46,003 bases of DNA, taken from contig JAIFND010000114.1 in the NCBI GenBank assembly GCA_020047915.1, positions 1 to 46,003 of the forward strand, in the 5' to 3' direction. The stretch comes from a bacterium. GTDB lineage: Bacteria; Planctomycetota; UBA11346. A program made the translations under genes and the position numbers. Position 1 is the first letter of the stretch. Each line of letters begins with the position of its first letter. Shown piece by piece: positions 1-8,967 of the stretch. Under the pieces are notes generated by a model that saw only the letters and a program-made list of their open reading frames with translations, did not search any database and was not told the origin of the DNA.

Positions 1-622
1 CGTTGGCGAAGGGATCGGCATTCACGCCCAGCACGCCGAGGTCGGTGCCCAGGCAACGCCCCGCCCCCTCGATCTGATCCACCACCGCCCGGGCCAGACT
101 ATCACTGCTCAACAGCAGGCCGGTGCCGCTGGGCAGTCCCAGCAGCCAGCCTGCCGCGCTCGCGGCATCCTCGCTCCACACACCCTGCTCCGCCGCATGG
201 CCATGCTCGCGCAGCCGCCTGGTCAGCCCACGGCGGCGGTCATCCGCGCTGCTCCATCCCATCTCGCCCAGGAAGGCGAAGCGGGTATAGCCCTGCGCCA
301 GAAGGTGGTCGGCGGCGACCTGGCCGATGGCCTCGTCATCCGGAACCACCACGCAGGAGGCCTGCTTGGCATAGGTCCGGCTCCAGCCGACGGTCGGCAG
401 ACGGGAGGCGGCCACGGCTGCCGACACCTGGCGGTGATCGAAGGTCCCGCAGATGATCCCGGCGCAGCCGGCGAGGGCATCTGCACCCATGCGGTCGGGC
501 CAGTGCTCGTCGAGCTGCCAGCCCAGACCGGCATGGGCTACCTCGGCCACGCCGAGCAGCGCTTCGCGATGCACATGCCAGGTCGGGTGGATGATGACAG
601 CGACCCGGATCGGCTGGGCCAT
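1..622 (-). CDS. XylR/LacI-type periplasmic-binding-protein-like transcriptional regulator, partial (C-terminus beyond window edge)
   Basis: Read manually on minus strand from ATG at 622: MAQPIRVAVIIHPTWHVHREALLGVAEVAHAGLGWQLDEHWPDRMGADALAGCAGIICGTFDHRQVSAAVAASRLPTVGWSRTY...; open to the edge, so missing from the ORF track. XylR-like sensor fold; no N-terminal HTH, so a C-terminal AraC HTH is expected outside the window. Confidence 0.75.
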   Translation of the reverse strand, partial: MAQPIRVAVIIHPTWHVHREALLGVAEVAHAGLGWQLDEHWPDRMGADALAGCAGIICGTFDHRQVSAAVAASRLPTVGWSRTYAKQASCVVVPDDEAIGQVAADHLLAQGYTRFAFLGEMGWSSADDRRRGLTRRLREHGHAAEQGVWSEDAASAAGWLLGLPSGTGLLLSSDSLARAVVDQIEGAGRCLGTDLGVLGVNADPFAN

Positions 623-669
623 GCCCGGAGGGTATGGCCTCCGGGCTCGCCGGCCAGGGGTCGGACGCA

Positions 670-1422
670 TCAGTCGTTGGGATCGGTGGTCCAGAAGCCC
701 TTGGCCTGCATGACCCCGCCACCCGCCGTCCCCGTGCCCCACGACTCGGTCAGGCTGTGCGCTCCGACATGCCCATCGGCAAAGGCCCAGTTCCCCAGAT
801 TGCGATGTGGGACGGAAACGTCGGTCGTACCGAAGGTCAGAGCACCGGTGAGCCCACCGTATTGATTGCTCAGCGCGGTTCCATCGGCCCTGACGGTGCC
901 GTCGTGGCGTTCCAGCAGTAACGCCGTGGTCGAGGCGCTGCGGATGCGGGCCAGCGGCATGGCCGAGGTGTAGTTGGTAACTCCATTATAGCTGGCCAGA
1001 TAGATGAATACCGCTTTGCGCATGAAGGTTGGGTTTGAACTGGCGCAGGTTACGAGGCTGTAGGACCTCTTCCCGGTGTAGGTCACCCCATTCCAGGACT
1101 TGCTGTTGCTCTGGGCCGTCGTGTTGGTCGGGCACAAGAACACCTTGGTGGTATCGACATACTCCTGCAGCGATTCCTCCCAGTAGCATCCTTGGCTTCC
1201 GACCACCGCCCGCGGCTGCGGCAGCGTCCCGTCCCAGTCATTGGCATAGCCGAGCATCGCGGTCAGCACCTGGCGCATATTGTTGCCGCAGGAACGGGCC
1301 TGGGCCGCCCCACGCACCAGGTTGATGGCCGGCAGCAGCAACCCAGCGAGGATGGCGATGATCGCCACGACCACCAGCAGCTCGATCAGGGTGAAGGCCG
1401 AAGCCGGGTGGCTGGGATGCAT
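670..1422 (-). CDS. Prepilin-type N-terminal cleavage/methylation protein with H-X9-DG motif (pseudopilin-like)
   Basis: [41 protein letters not shown] (type IV pilin N-terminus) and C-terminal [12 protein letters not shown] (H-X9-DG). Start placed at the internal ATG at 1422. Confidence 0.9.
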   Translation of the reverse strand: MHPSHPASAFTLIELLVVVAIIAILAGLLLPAINLVRGAAQARSCGNNMRQVLTAMLGYANDWDGTLPQPRAVVGSQGCYWEESLQEYVDTTKVFLCPTNTTAQSNSKSWNGVTYTGKRSYSLVTCASSNPTFMRKAVFIYLASYNGVTNYTSAMPLARIRSASTTALLLERHDGTVRADGTALSNQYGGLTGALTFGTTDVSVPHRNLGNWAFADGHVGAHSLTESWGTGTAGGGVMQAKGFWTTDPND

Positions 1423-1461
1423 GGCGGCGAGCATAGCTGGCCGCGGAGCCTGCGCACGACT

Positions 1462-1533
1462 CGGATGCGTCACCGTCCGGCATACATGCGCCATGGAGGC
1501 CGCCGTGACGCAACCCGGATGCCGCTTGACGCA
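1462..1533. promoter_or_regulatory. Divergent operator region: two oppositely oriented pairs of TGACGCA-like boxes, each with 21-bp spacing
   Basis: Plus: TGACGCA at 1506-1512 and 1527-1533. Minus: TGACGCA (1472-1466) and TGGCGCA (1493-1487). Lies between the divergent genes starting at 1422 (-) and 1582 (+). Confidence 0.6.
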
Positions 1534-1581
1534 TCCGGGGGATGGCCGGCTCCCGTGACAAGATATCCTGGTGTTTACCCC

Positions 1582-3857
1582 ATGAATCATTCCCCCTGCA
1601 CGCTCCGCGCCGGACCCGCCGGCATCACCCTCGCCAACGGCCGGCTCGCCTTCGGCCCCATCAGCGCCGGGGTCGTCGCCGATGGCCGCAGTCTGGTTTT
1701 CGGTGCCACGCCCACCGCCGGCACCTTCGCCACCGTGGTCGGCGAGCGCTCCGGCTGGCGCGCGGTCGGCCGCCTGGGCGGACTGGCCTGCACCTGGACC
1801 ATCGTGACGGACTGGCCTGGATCGAGGTCGCCAACGATTCCACCACCGCGGTGCAGATCGACCGCCTGCTGCCGGCGGTCCGCCGCGCCGAGGCCGACGC
1901 GGCCCCGGCGGTGGATCTGGGCGGCGAACAGACCGGGCACCGCATCCTGGTCGATACCGCCAACCTGTGGTTCGCCCGCGTGCGGCCGCTGCTCGATGTC
2001 GGCCACCGCCGCCGCCTCGAAGTCGAGGAGCAGGGTCTGTGGCGCCTCGCCGAGGCCGAGGACGAGCACCTCAGCGAAGGCCACATCGCGATCGCCAACC
2101 CCGCCACCGGCGGCGCGCTGGTGGCAGGCTCGCTGACCCATGAGCGCATGCGCATGCGCTTCTCGGTGCGCTTCAACCGCCAGCGCAGCACCGTGGTCGA
2201 GGCGGTGTGCGATGCCGGCGGCATGCGCCTGGCGCCGGGCGCCACGCTGCGCTCGGAGATCGCCTGGCTGCAACTGGGCACGGATGCGCTCGACGGCCTG
2301 GACGCCTTCGGCCGCGCCGTGGGCGGGCTGCGCGACCTGCCGCTGCCACCCACGCCGGTCGGCTGGATGACCTGGTTCGCGCACTGCCGCAAGATCGACC
2401 CCTCCACCATCCGCCACGCCGCCGAGACGGTGCGCGCCAGGCTGCCGGGCTTCCCCGTCACCCACATCCTGGTGGACGACGGCTGGGGCAACCGCGAGGA
2501 GCGCATCAGCGTCGAGGACTGGACCACCACCAACCAGCGCTTCCCCGAGGGGCTGGCCCCGCTGGGGGCCGACCTGGCGCGCCTCGGCTTCACCTTCGGC
2601 CTGTGGAGCAGCCTGGCCACCCAGTACCGCGGACATGCCATCGCGCAGCAGCATCCCGAGTGGCTGCTGCGCGACGCGGATGGCCGGCCCTCGCCGCAGC
2701 ATTGGGATGGTGGTCTGCTGGACATCTACAACCTCGACCCCACCCATCCCGCAGCCGCCGAGGAGATCCGCCGCGTGTACCGTGCTTTCGCCGCCTGGGG
2801 CGTGGGCTACACCAAGAACGACTTCACCGAGCACATGGTCCGGCCCACCGTCCAGCACCACGATCCGGCCGTGGTGCCAGGCTACGAGGTGTACCGCCGC
2901 TTCTTCCAGGTCGCCCGCCAGGGCCTCGGCCCGGGCATCGCCCTGCAGGCCTGCTGCCAGAACCTGCCGGCCTCGGTGGGCGTGGCGGAAAGCTGCCGCA
3001 TCGGCTGGGACATCGAGGCGAACTCGCCGTCGGGCAACCGCCACTACGCCCGCCGCGCCGGCACCATCGGTGCGCGCTGGTTCATGCACCGGCGCTTCTT
3101 CATCAGCGATCCCGACGCCGCCTGCCTCGGCGAGGCCGGTGGCCTGGAGTCCGCCCGCATGCGCGCCGCCGTGGTCGCCCTGAGCGGCGGCACGGTGATG
3201 CTCGATGATCCGGTGGACACCCTGTGGCAGCCGGGCTGGGATCTGTTCAAGCAACTCGTGCCGCCCAGCGACCAGGCCGCCCGTCCCCTCGACCTGTTCA
3301 CCGCCGGTGATGACACCGCCCCCGGCCGCTGGGGCCTGACGCTGGATCGCACCTGGGGCCGGCGCGGCGTGGTCGGCCTGTTCGCCTTCGCGCCTGCGAC
3401 CGGCGCACGCCAGACCCTGGACGTCCGCGAGGTGCTGCCCGGCTGCGATCCGGCGGCCGTGGTCGCGGTGGAACTGTGGAGCGGCGTCGTCCTGCCCCTG
3501 GTCGATGGACGCCACAGCGCCGACCTCGCCCCGCTGTCGAGTCGCATCGTCCATCTCGTCGAACTGGCTGACCGCCCGCGGCTGCTGGGCACCGATCTGC
3601 ACATCCTCGGCGGTTCCGTCGAGCTGCGCGACGAGGTCTGGCGCGCGGACACCCGCACCCTGACCCTGGTCCTCGAACGCCCGGCCGGCGTCACCGGCCA
3701 GGTGTGGATCGCCACCCCGTGCGGCCTGCCGGCCTCAGCCACGGCCGATGGGGCGCCCGTCGCCGTGCATCAGGCTGGCGCCCGGGTGCTGCGCCTGCCG
3801 GTGGCCTTCACCGGCAGCCGGATCGAGGTCCGCCTGGTGTGGTCGCACCCGGGCTGA
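1582..3857 (+). pseudogene. GH36-like alpha-galactosidase, apparent single-nucleotide frameshift near 1804-1807
   Basis: Starts [30 protein letters not shown]... in frame 1 and continues as [25 protein letters not shown]...ILVDDGWGNREERISVEDW...YTKNDF in frame 3. Adding one G at gtGac restores [11 protein letters not shown]. Confidence 0.8.
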
Positions 3858-3873
3858 GGCGGAGCCACGCTGC

Positions 3874-5214
3874 TCAGGCGTTGGGCAGGTAGGCGCCGAG
3901 GCGCTTGAGCCCGGCCTGGACGGCCGCGGGGGCGAGGGCGCGTGGATCGGTGGCGCCGGCCGCGGCCAGCGCCGCGGCGGTGCCGGCGGCCTGGCCGGTG
4001 ATGAAGCAGCCGGGCATGACGCGGATCGAGCCCTGGATCGGGCGGTCGCAGCTGACGCAGCGGCCGGCGACCAGCACATTGGCCAGGTCGCGCGGCAGCA
4101 GGCAGCGCAGTGGCACCCCGTAGCTCTCGCCGGGCTGGTAGCGCAGGCGCTGGAACTCCTCCTCGAAGGCCGCGAGCTTCTCTGCCGACGGCTTGGTCGG
4201 ATGCAGGTCCACGGGGTAGGCGAAGCGGCCGATCTCGTCGGGGAAGACGGCGCGGCGCGTGAAGTCCTCGACGCACAGGCGGTAGTCGCCGATGATGCGG
4301 CGGGTCTCGCGCACGCCCATCAGCGCGCCGGTGCCGACCAGGCTCATGCGCTCGAAGCCGCTCAGGCGCTCTTTGAAGAAGCGCTCGTACTCGGGCAGGA
4401 TGCGGCGGCTGTGCAGGATGGCGGCGGTCAGCGAGCGTTCGTCGGTGCCATCGACGCCGAAGGCGTGCCCGATGTTGCCCCAGCCGGCCGAATCGGTGAT
4501 CTGGCAAAGGCCCGGCATGTGCGGGTCATCGACGCTGAAGATTCCGCTGCCGAAGGCGGCCGGCAGGTGCCTGGACTGGCCCCACCAGGCGTGGCCGGCG
4601 GCATTGGCGCGCTCCCAGTCGATGCCCGCCCAGAGGCTGCACAGGGTGCCGGGCTGCATCGCGCCGTCCGCGTCGCCCTTCTCGCAGGCGGCGCCCGCGC
4701 GCACGCAGAGGTCGCCATCGCCGGTGGCGTCGATGAAGACGGCGGCCCGCACCGCGAAGAGGCCGCTCTTGCCGTGGCAGACCGCCGCCGACACCCGGCC
4801 TCCCTCTGCTACCACCTCGACCAGGCTGGTGCAGAAGCTGAAGCCGAAGCCCGCCTCCTGAGCAATGCCGTCGTAGCAGCGCTTGAGGATCTCGCCGTTG
4901 TAGAGCACCGCTCCGTGCGGGTGCTCGCGGCGCGAACCGGGCGCCACCGCGCCTGCCTCCCAGGCCCGCTCGTACACCAGGGTGCCGAAGCCGGAGGAGA
5001 CGAAGTTCACGCCGTCGGTGAGGAAGCAGAACATCGGCAGGCCGCCGGCGGTGCCCATGCCGCCGAAGCAGGCCGAGGCTTCGGCCAGGAACACCCTGGC
5101 GCCCTGCCGCGCTGCAGCCCAGGCCGCGGCCAAGCCGGCGGGACCGCCTCCAGCGACGAAGACATCGACCTCCTCGCGGACGGGGATGCTGGTACGCAGT
5201 TCGATGGCGGTCAT
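3874..5214 (-). CDS. FAD-dependent oxidoreductase
   Basis: MTAIELRTSIPVREEVDVFVAGGGPAGLAAAWAAARQGARVFLAEA: N-terminal GxGxxG-type dinucleotide-binding motif; C-terminal CFITGQAAGTAAALAAAGA. Confidence 0.88.
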   Translation of the reverse strand: MTAIELRTSIPVREEVDVFVAGGGPAGLAAAWAAARQGARVFLAEASACFGGMGTAGGLPMFCFLTDGVNFVSSGFGTLVYERAWEAGAVAPGSRREHPHGAVLYNGEILKRCYDGIAQEAGFGFSFCTSLVEVVAEGGRVSAAVCHGKSGLFAVRAAVFIDATGDGDLCVRAGAACEKGDADGAMQPGTLCSLWAGIDWERANAAGHAWWGQSRHLPAAFGSGIFSVDDPHMPGLCQITDSAGWGNIGHAFGVDGTDERSLTAAILHSRRILPEYERFFKERLSGFERMSLVGTGALMGVRETRRIIGDYRLCVEDFTRRAVFPDEIGRFAYPVDLHPTKPSAEKLAAFEEEFQRLRYQPGESYGVPLRCLLPRDLANVLVAGRCVSCDRPIQGSIRVMPGCFITGQAAGTAAALAAAGATDPRALAPAAVQAGLKRLGAYLPNA

Positions 5215-5233
5215 GGGCGGCTCCGGCAGTGGT

Positions 5234-7513
5234 TCAGGCGACGAACAGCCGCGTCGCTCCGGCCGGGATCTCCAGCGTCGGCAAGGCGGCGGCGAAATGG
5301 GGCGGCAGGGGCGTGGCGGCGGCCGGGACGGTCTCGACCAGCACGCGGACGCGGGCGGGGAACGATGTCGGATTGGCGACGCGCAGGGTGCGACGCGAGG
5401 CGTCGCTCCACTCGGCCCGCACATGGTCGAGGCAGCGGATCAGCCCGGTGTCGGGCTGCGCATAGATGCCGGGCAATTCGCACCAGGTGAGCATCATCGC
5501 CACCTCGCACCAGCAGGAGTAGGCGGCCTGCTCGCCGAGCGGCTCGGGCCACGACGGCGTGATGTTGACCCGTTCGCAGATCCAGCCCGGCGGCAGCGCG
5601 GGGAGCGGATGCCCCCAGGTGATGCGGGCCGGGATGGGCCGGTCGGCGCGCGAGACGAACTGCGGCAGCGCGTGGGCGATCTCGCGGATCAGGTCGAGCA
5701 GGCGCGCATCGCCGGAGGCGCGGAAGGTCTTGAGGATGCCGTCGCCCGACAGCGTGCAGATGCCGGGAACCCCGCATTTGTTCTGGGCGTTGGCGACCAT
5801 GGTGCCGCGTGCATCCATGCCGAGTCCGGCCAGCGCCGATCCGGGCGGGAACGCGACCGGGAACGAGATGACCCATGAGGCGGCCTGGTGGCAGGCCTGG
5901 ACGGCCGCCTCCAGCCAGCCGGGTTCGCCGGTCGCGTGGTGCAGGGCGATGAAGCTCTCGATCAGGCCGAAGATGGATTCGCCATCGGGCGCCTGCACGG
6001 CATCGCCCGGACCGCCGGTGGTCACGCCCCACGCGAGGTCGTGATCGCGGTACTGCGCGGCGGCGGTCCGCGCCACGGCGAGGAAGCGCGGCTCGGCGAA
6101 GTAGTCCGCGGCCTGCACCAGCGCGGCCGGGATCAACGCTCCAGAGGTGGTGCCGTGGATGGCGACGCGGGCGTGGTCGTAATCGATGAGGAAGCCGAAG
6201 GATCCCTCGCGCTCCCAGAGGTCGCAGAGGGCGTGGGCGCAGCGGCGTGCGGCCGCGTTCCACGCCGGCGGCGTCGTCTGACAGCGCTGCCGGCGGAGTT
6301 GGAGCTGACGGAGGACGAAGAACAAGGTGTCGCCTTGGCGGCGGGTCAGCACCTCAGGTATCCCTTCGCCGCTCATCCCGCAGCCGTCGCCCCTCCACAC
6401 GCCCTGCGACGACATGACGGCCTTGAACAACCCGCTGCCGGCGACCCCGTGCGTGAGCAGGAAATCCAGGTTCCGGGCCGCGCGAGCGGAGGAGAGCTCT
6501 CCACCGGCGTGATCGAAGGCGAACGCGGCGATGCCGCCGCCGCACCAGCCGTTCTGCCAGAACTGCGAGGACTGGTCGGAGTGCTGGTCGGCGAGCCAGG
6601 GCAGGCCGACCTGATAGAGCCCAGCGGCCTCATTCCAGTTCCCCGCGTTGTGCTTCTCCTCCAGCAGGCGCCAGGCCTCAGAGAAAGGCAGGACCTCCGG
6701 CAGCGGCAGGGCGGCTTCCGGGAACATCGCGGTGCGCCGGGCAAACAGCCGGGCGAACAGCGCTGGCACATCCGGGCAAGGGAACTCATGCCATTCGACC
6801 GCGAAGCCGAGCGCCTCACCGGCCTGGAGGGTCGCCGGACGTGGGTTCTCGGGATGGCGGTGGCCGGCGGTCTGGTTGCCGATGCTCCCCATCGGGTCGT
6901 CCTCCCCGACCGGATGCAGGAAACCCGGGCAGAGCAGGATCAGTTCGGCGGCGTCGCGCGCCTCGCTTTCGCACACCTCCAGGCCCACGGCGTGGCCGCC
7001 GGCGGTACGCGGCGTGAGCAGGAGCAGCGCCGAGGAGGTCGCGGCGCAGCGGACGCCGAGTGCAGGCGTGGCGGCGTCTAGCGAGGTCTGGTCGAGAAGC
7101 GAAGGACCGGGACGGTCGGACAGGCGGGGGATGTCGCCGATGTCGAGGCGCAGTTCGCCCGGCTTCTGGCCGAGGTCGCGGATTCTCGGCGGATAGGGAC
7201 GGCGCTGGGCATCGAAGCGGTTGCCGGCGTAGGCGGCGCCGGGGATGAGGACATAGTTCTCCGCCGACCAGGGCCGGCACGACCAGACCAGCCCGGCGGC
7301 GACCCGCTCGGCGCAGCCCGCCTCGACCGTGGCGGTGAAGCGGGCCGAGCGCACGCCGGGAGCGGTCTCGGCCACATCGAGGCGCAGCAGCCAGCGGGCC
7401 CCGGCGAAATCGGCGCGCAGCTCGCGCCCCGGCACGACCGCGAGATCGAGCGTCCGGATGCGGACGCGGCGGTCATCGTGGACGGCGAGGCGGAAGAGCA
7501 GGGTGGCGTTCAT
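5234..7513 (-). CDS. Uncharacterised protein, possibly (alpha/alpha)-barrel glycoside hydrolase-like
   Basis: Start ATG at 7513 (MNATLLFRLAVHDDRRVRIRTLDLAV) overlaps the stop of the upstream GH43-like gene (ATGA). Trp/His-rich helical central region; no family firmly recognised. Confidence 0.7.
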   Translation of the reverse strand: MNATLLFRLAVHDDRRVRIRTLDLAVVPGRELRADFAGARWLLRLDVAETAPGVRSARFTATVEAGCAERVAAGLVWSCRPWSAENYVLIPGAAYAGNRFDAQRRPYPPRIRDLGQKPGELRLDIGDIPRLSDRPGPSLLDQTSLDAATPALGVRCAATSSALLLLTPRTAGGHAVGLEVCESEARDAAELILLCPGFLHPVGEDDPMGSIGNQTAGHRHPENPRPATLQAGEALGFAVEWHEFPCPDVPALFARLFARRTAMFPEAALPLPEVLPFSEAWRLLEEKHNAGNWNEAAGLYQVGLPWLADQHSDQSSQFWQNGWCGGGIAAFAFDHAGGELSSARAARNLDFLLTHGVAGSGLFKAVMSSQGVWRGDGCGMSGEGIPEVLTRRQGDTLFFVLRQLQLRRQRCQTTPPAWNAAARRCAHALCDLWEREGSFGFLIDYDHARVAIHGTTSGALIPAALVQAADYFAEPRFLAVARTAAAQYRDHDLAWGVTTGGPGDAVQAPDGESIFGLIESFIALHHATGEPGWLEAAVQACHQAASWVISFPVAFPPGSALAGLGMDARGTMVANAQNKCGVPGICTLSGDGILKTFRASGDARLLDLIREIAHALPQFVSRADRPIPARITWGHPLPALPPGWICERVNITPSWPEPLGEQAAYSCWCEVAMMLTWCELPGIYAQPDTGLIRCLDHVRAEWSDASRRTLRVANPTSFPARVRVLVETVPAAATPLPPHFAAALPTLEIPAGATRLFVA

Positions 7514-8967
7514 GTTGATGGTCCGGTCTGTGCCTCGCGCCGCATCGCGGGGTGCGCGGTGGATATGCCGAAGACGGTCAACGAGACGAGCGCCGGGCGC
7601 AGGCCGGCTGGCCAGCCCAGGATGCGCAGGCGCAGACGCCTGGCGGTCGCGGGGGCGAACTCCACGTAGTCGATGAGCATGTCCTGCTGGCTGGCGCTGC
7701 GGTCGCAGAGCGGGGTCCACGGGCCGCCCTCCGCCAGCGCGGCCTCGAGGACATAGCGGACGGGACCGGGCAGGACGCCCCGGTCGTAATCGAGGCCCTC
7801 GTCGGTCCAGATGATGCGGGCGCAGGAGACGCTGAAATTCCGCTGCAGATTGATCTCCAGGCAGGGCTCCGGGTCACCCTCGGCGGGCTGCCACCATGTC
7901 CGCATCGAGTTGTCGAGGGCATAGAACGCATCGCGGCCCGGGGCCTCGGAGCTGGCGCGGCAGTTGCGGTTGATGGTGACGGGCAGCAGGCCGGCGTGGT
8001 TGCCTTTCCACGGCTCGGCGTTGGCGCCGGGCAGGAGGCCGGGCAGCTCGCTGGCGCCATGCGAGGCGAGATCGCCGTCCTGGTCGATCCAGACGGGATC
8101 CATGCCGATGCGCCGTTCGAACATGTGGTTCACGTTGACCAGGCAGGTGTAGAAGGCCCACAGCGAGCCGCCGGGGCCCTCGACCACGCAGCCGTGCCCA
8201 GGGGCATTGACGAGTCCATGGCGGGTGGCGAGGAACGGGTTCTTCCGTTGCGGCAGGAAGGGGCCGAGCGGCCCGTCGGACACGTAGGCCGCCATGCAGT
8301 AGGTGGTCCACTGGGTGCCCGGGCCGGCGTAGGTGAGGTAATAGACCCCGCCGCGCTTGAACATCCAGGCGCCCTCGTTGAAGTTCATGTCCCAGTCCTC
8401 ATTCCAATCGCCGGAACGCTCCCACGGGTGCGCCGGATCGTGGGAGAAGAGGATCTTCGGCTCGGTGATCAGCTGGGTCGGATCCTCCGGGTCCAACTCG
8501 GCACCGAAGATGCCGGGAGCGCTGATCCCCCAATACAGGTACAGCCGACCGTCCTCGTCCGGGAAGATCATCGGATCGAGCCAGCCCTCCAGCCTGCTGC
8601 CGTCAGGCTTGCGGAATCCGCCCAGCCGCTCGAAGGGCCCGAGCGGATGCGGGGCGCGCCACAGCGGAGAATTGCAGGCGGTCAGCAGGAAGGCGCCACG
8701 ATGCTTGGCGATCGTGGGAGCGTAGCCGGGGTTGCGCGGCTCGATCGGATGGTGCGTCCAGGTCGCGAAATCCGTGGAGACATAGGCGATGCCGCAGGAC
8801 GGGTAGAGGTACCACGCGCCATCATGGTAGAGCACGCTGGGGTCGGCGGTCTCACGGAAGTCGCGTCTGCCGGAACGCCGCCACCAGGAGGTGTCCTGCT
8901 CCTTGCCGTAGGTGCTCATCCCGCGTGGGTAGTCCGGAAGCGGCAGGGGATTGCAGTAGGTCTTCAT
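7510..8967 (-). CDS. Family 43-like glycoside hydrolase (five-bladed propeller) with C-terminal discoidin-like domain
   Basis: MKTYCNPLPLPDYPRGMSTYGKEQDTSWWRRSGRRDFRETADPSVLYHDGAWYLYPSCG...GWLDPMIFPDEDGRLYLYWG...; C-terminal NCRASSEAPGRDAFYALDNSMRTWWQP resembles F5/8-type domains. Confidence 0.8.
   Translation of the reverse strand: MKTYCNPLPLPDYPRGMSTYGKEQDTSWWRRSGRRDFRETADPSVLYHDGAWYLYPSCGIAYVSTDFATWTHHPIEPRNPGYAPTIAKHRGAFLLTACNSPLWRAPHPLGPFERLGGFRKPDGSRLEGWLDPMIFPDEDGRLYLYWGISAPGIFGAELDPEDPTQLITEPKILFSHDPAHPWERSGDWNEDWDMNFNEGAWMFKRGGVYYLTYAGPGTQWTTYCMAAYVSDGPLGPFLPQRKNPFLATRHGLVNAPGHGCVVEGPGGSLWAFYTCLVNVNHMFERRIGMDPVWIDQDGDLASHGASELPGLLPGANAEPWKGNHAGLLPVTINRNCRASSEAPGRDAFYALDNSMRTWWQPAEGDPEPCLEINLQRNFSVSCARIIWTDEGLDYDRGVLPGPVRYVLEAALAEGGPWTPLCDRSASQQDMLIDYVEFAPATARRLRLRILGWPAGLRPALVSLTVFGISTAHPAMRREAQTGPST

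Noticed and set aside
1587-3602. 671-aa minus-strand ORF
   Set aside because: Antisense to the alpha-galactosidase; composition typical of GC-rich shadow ORFs.
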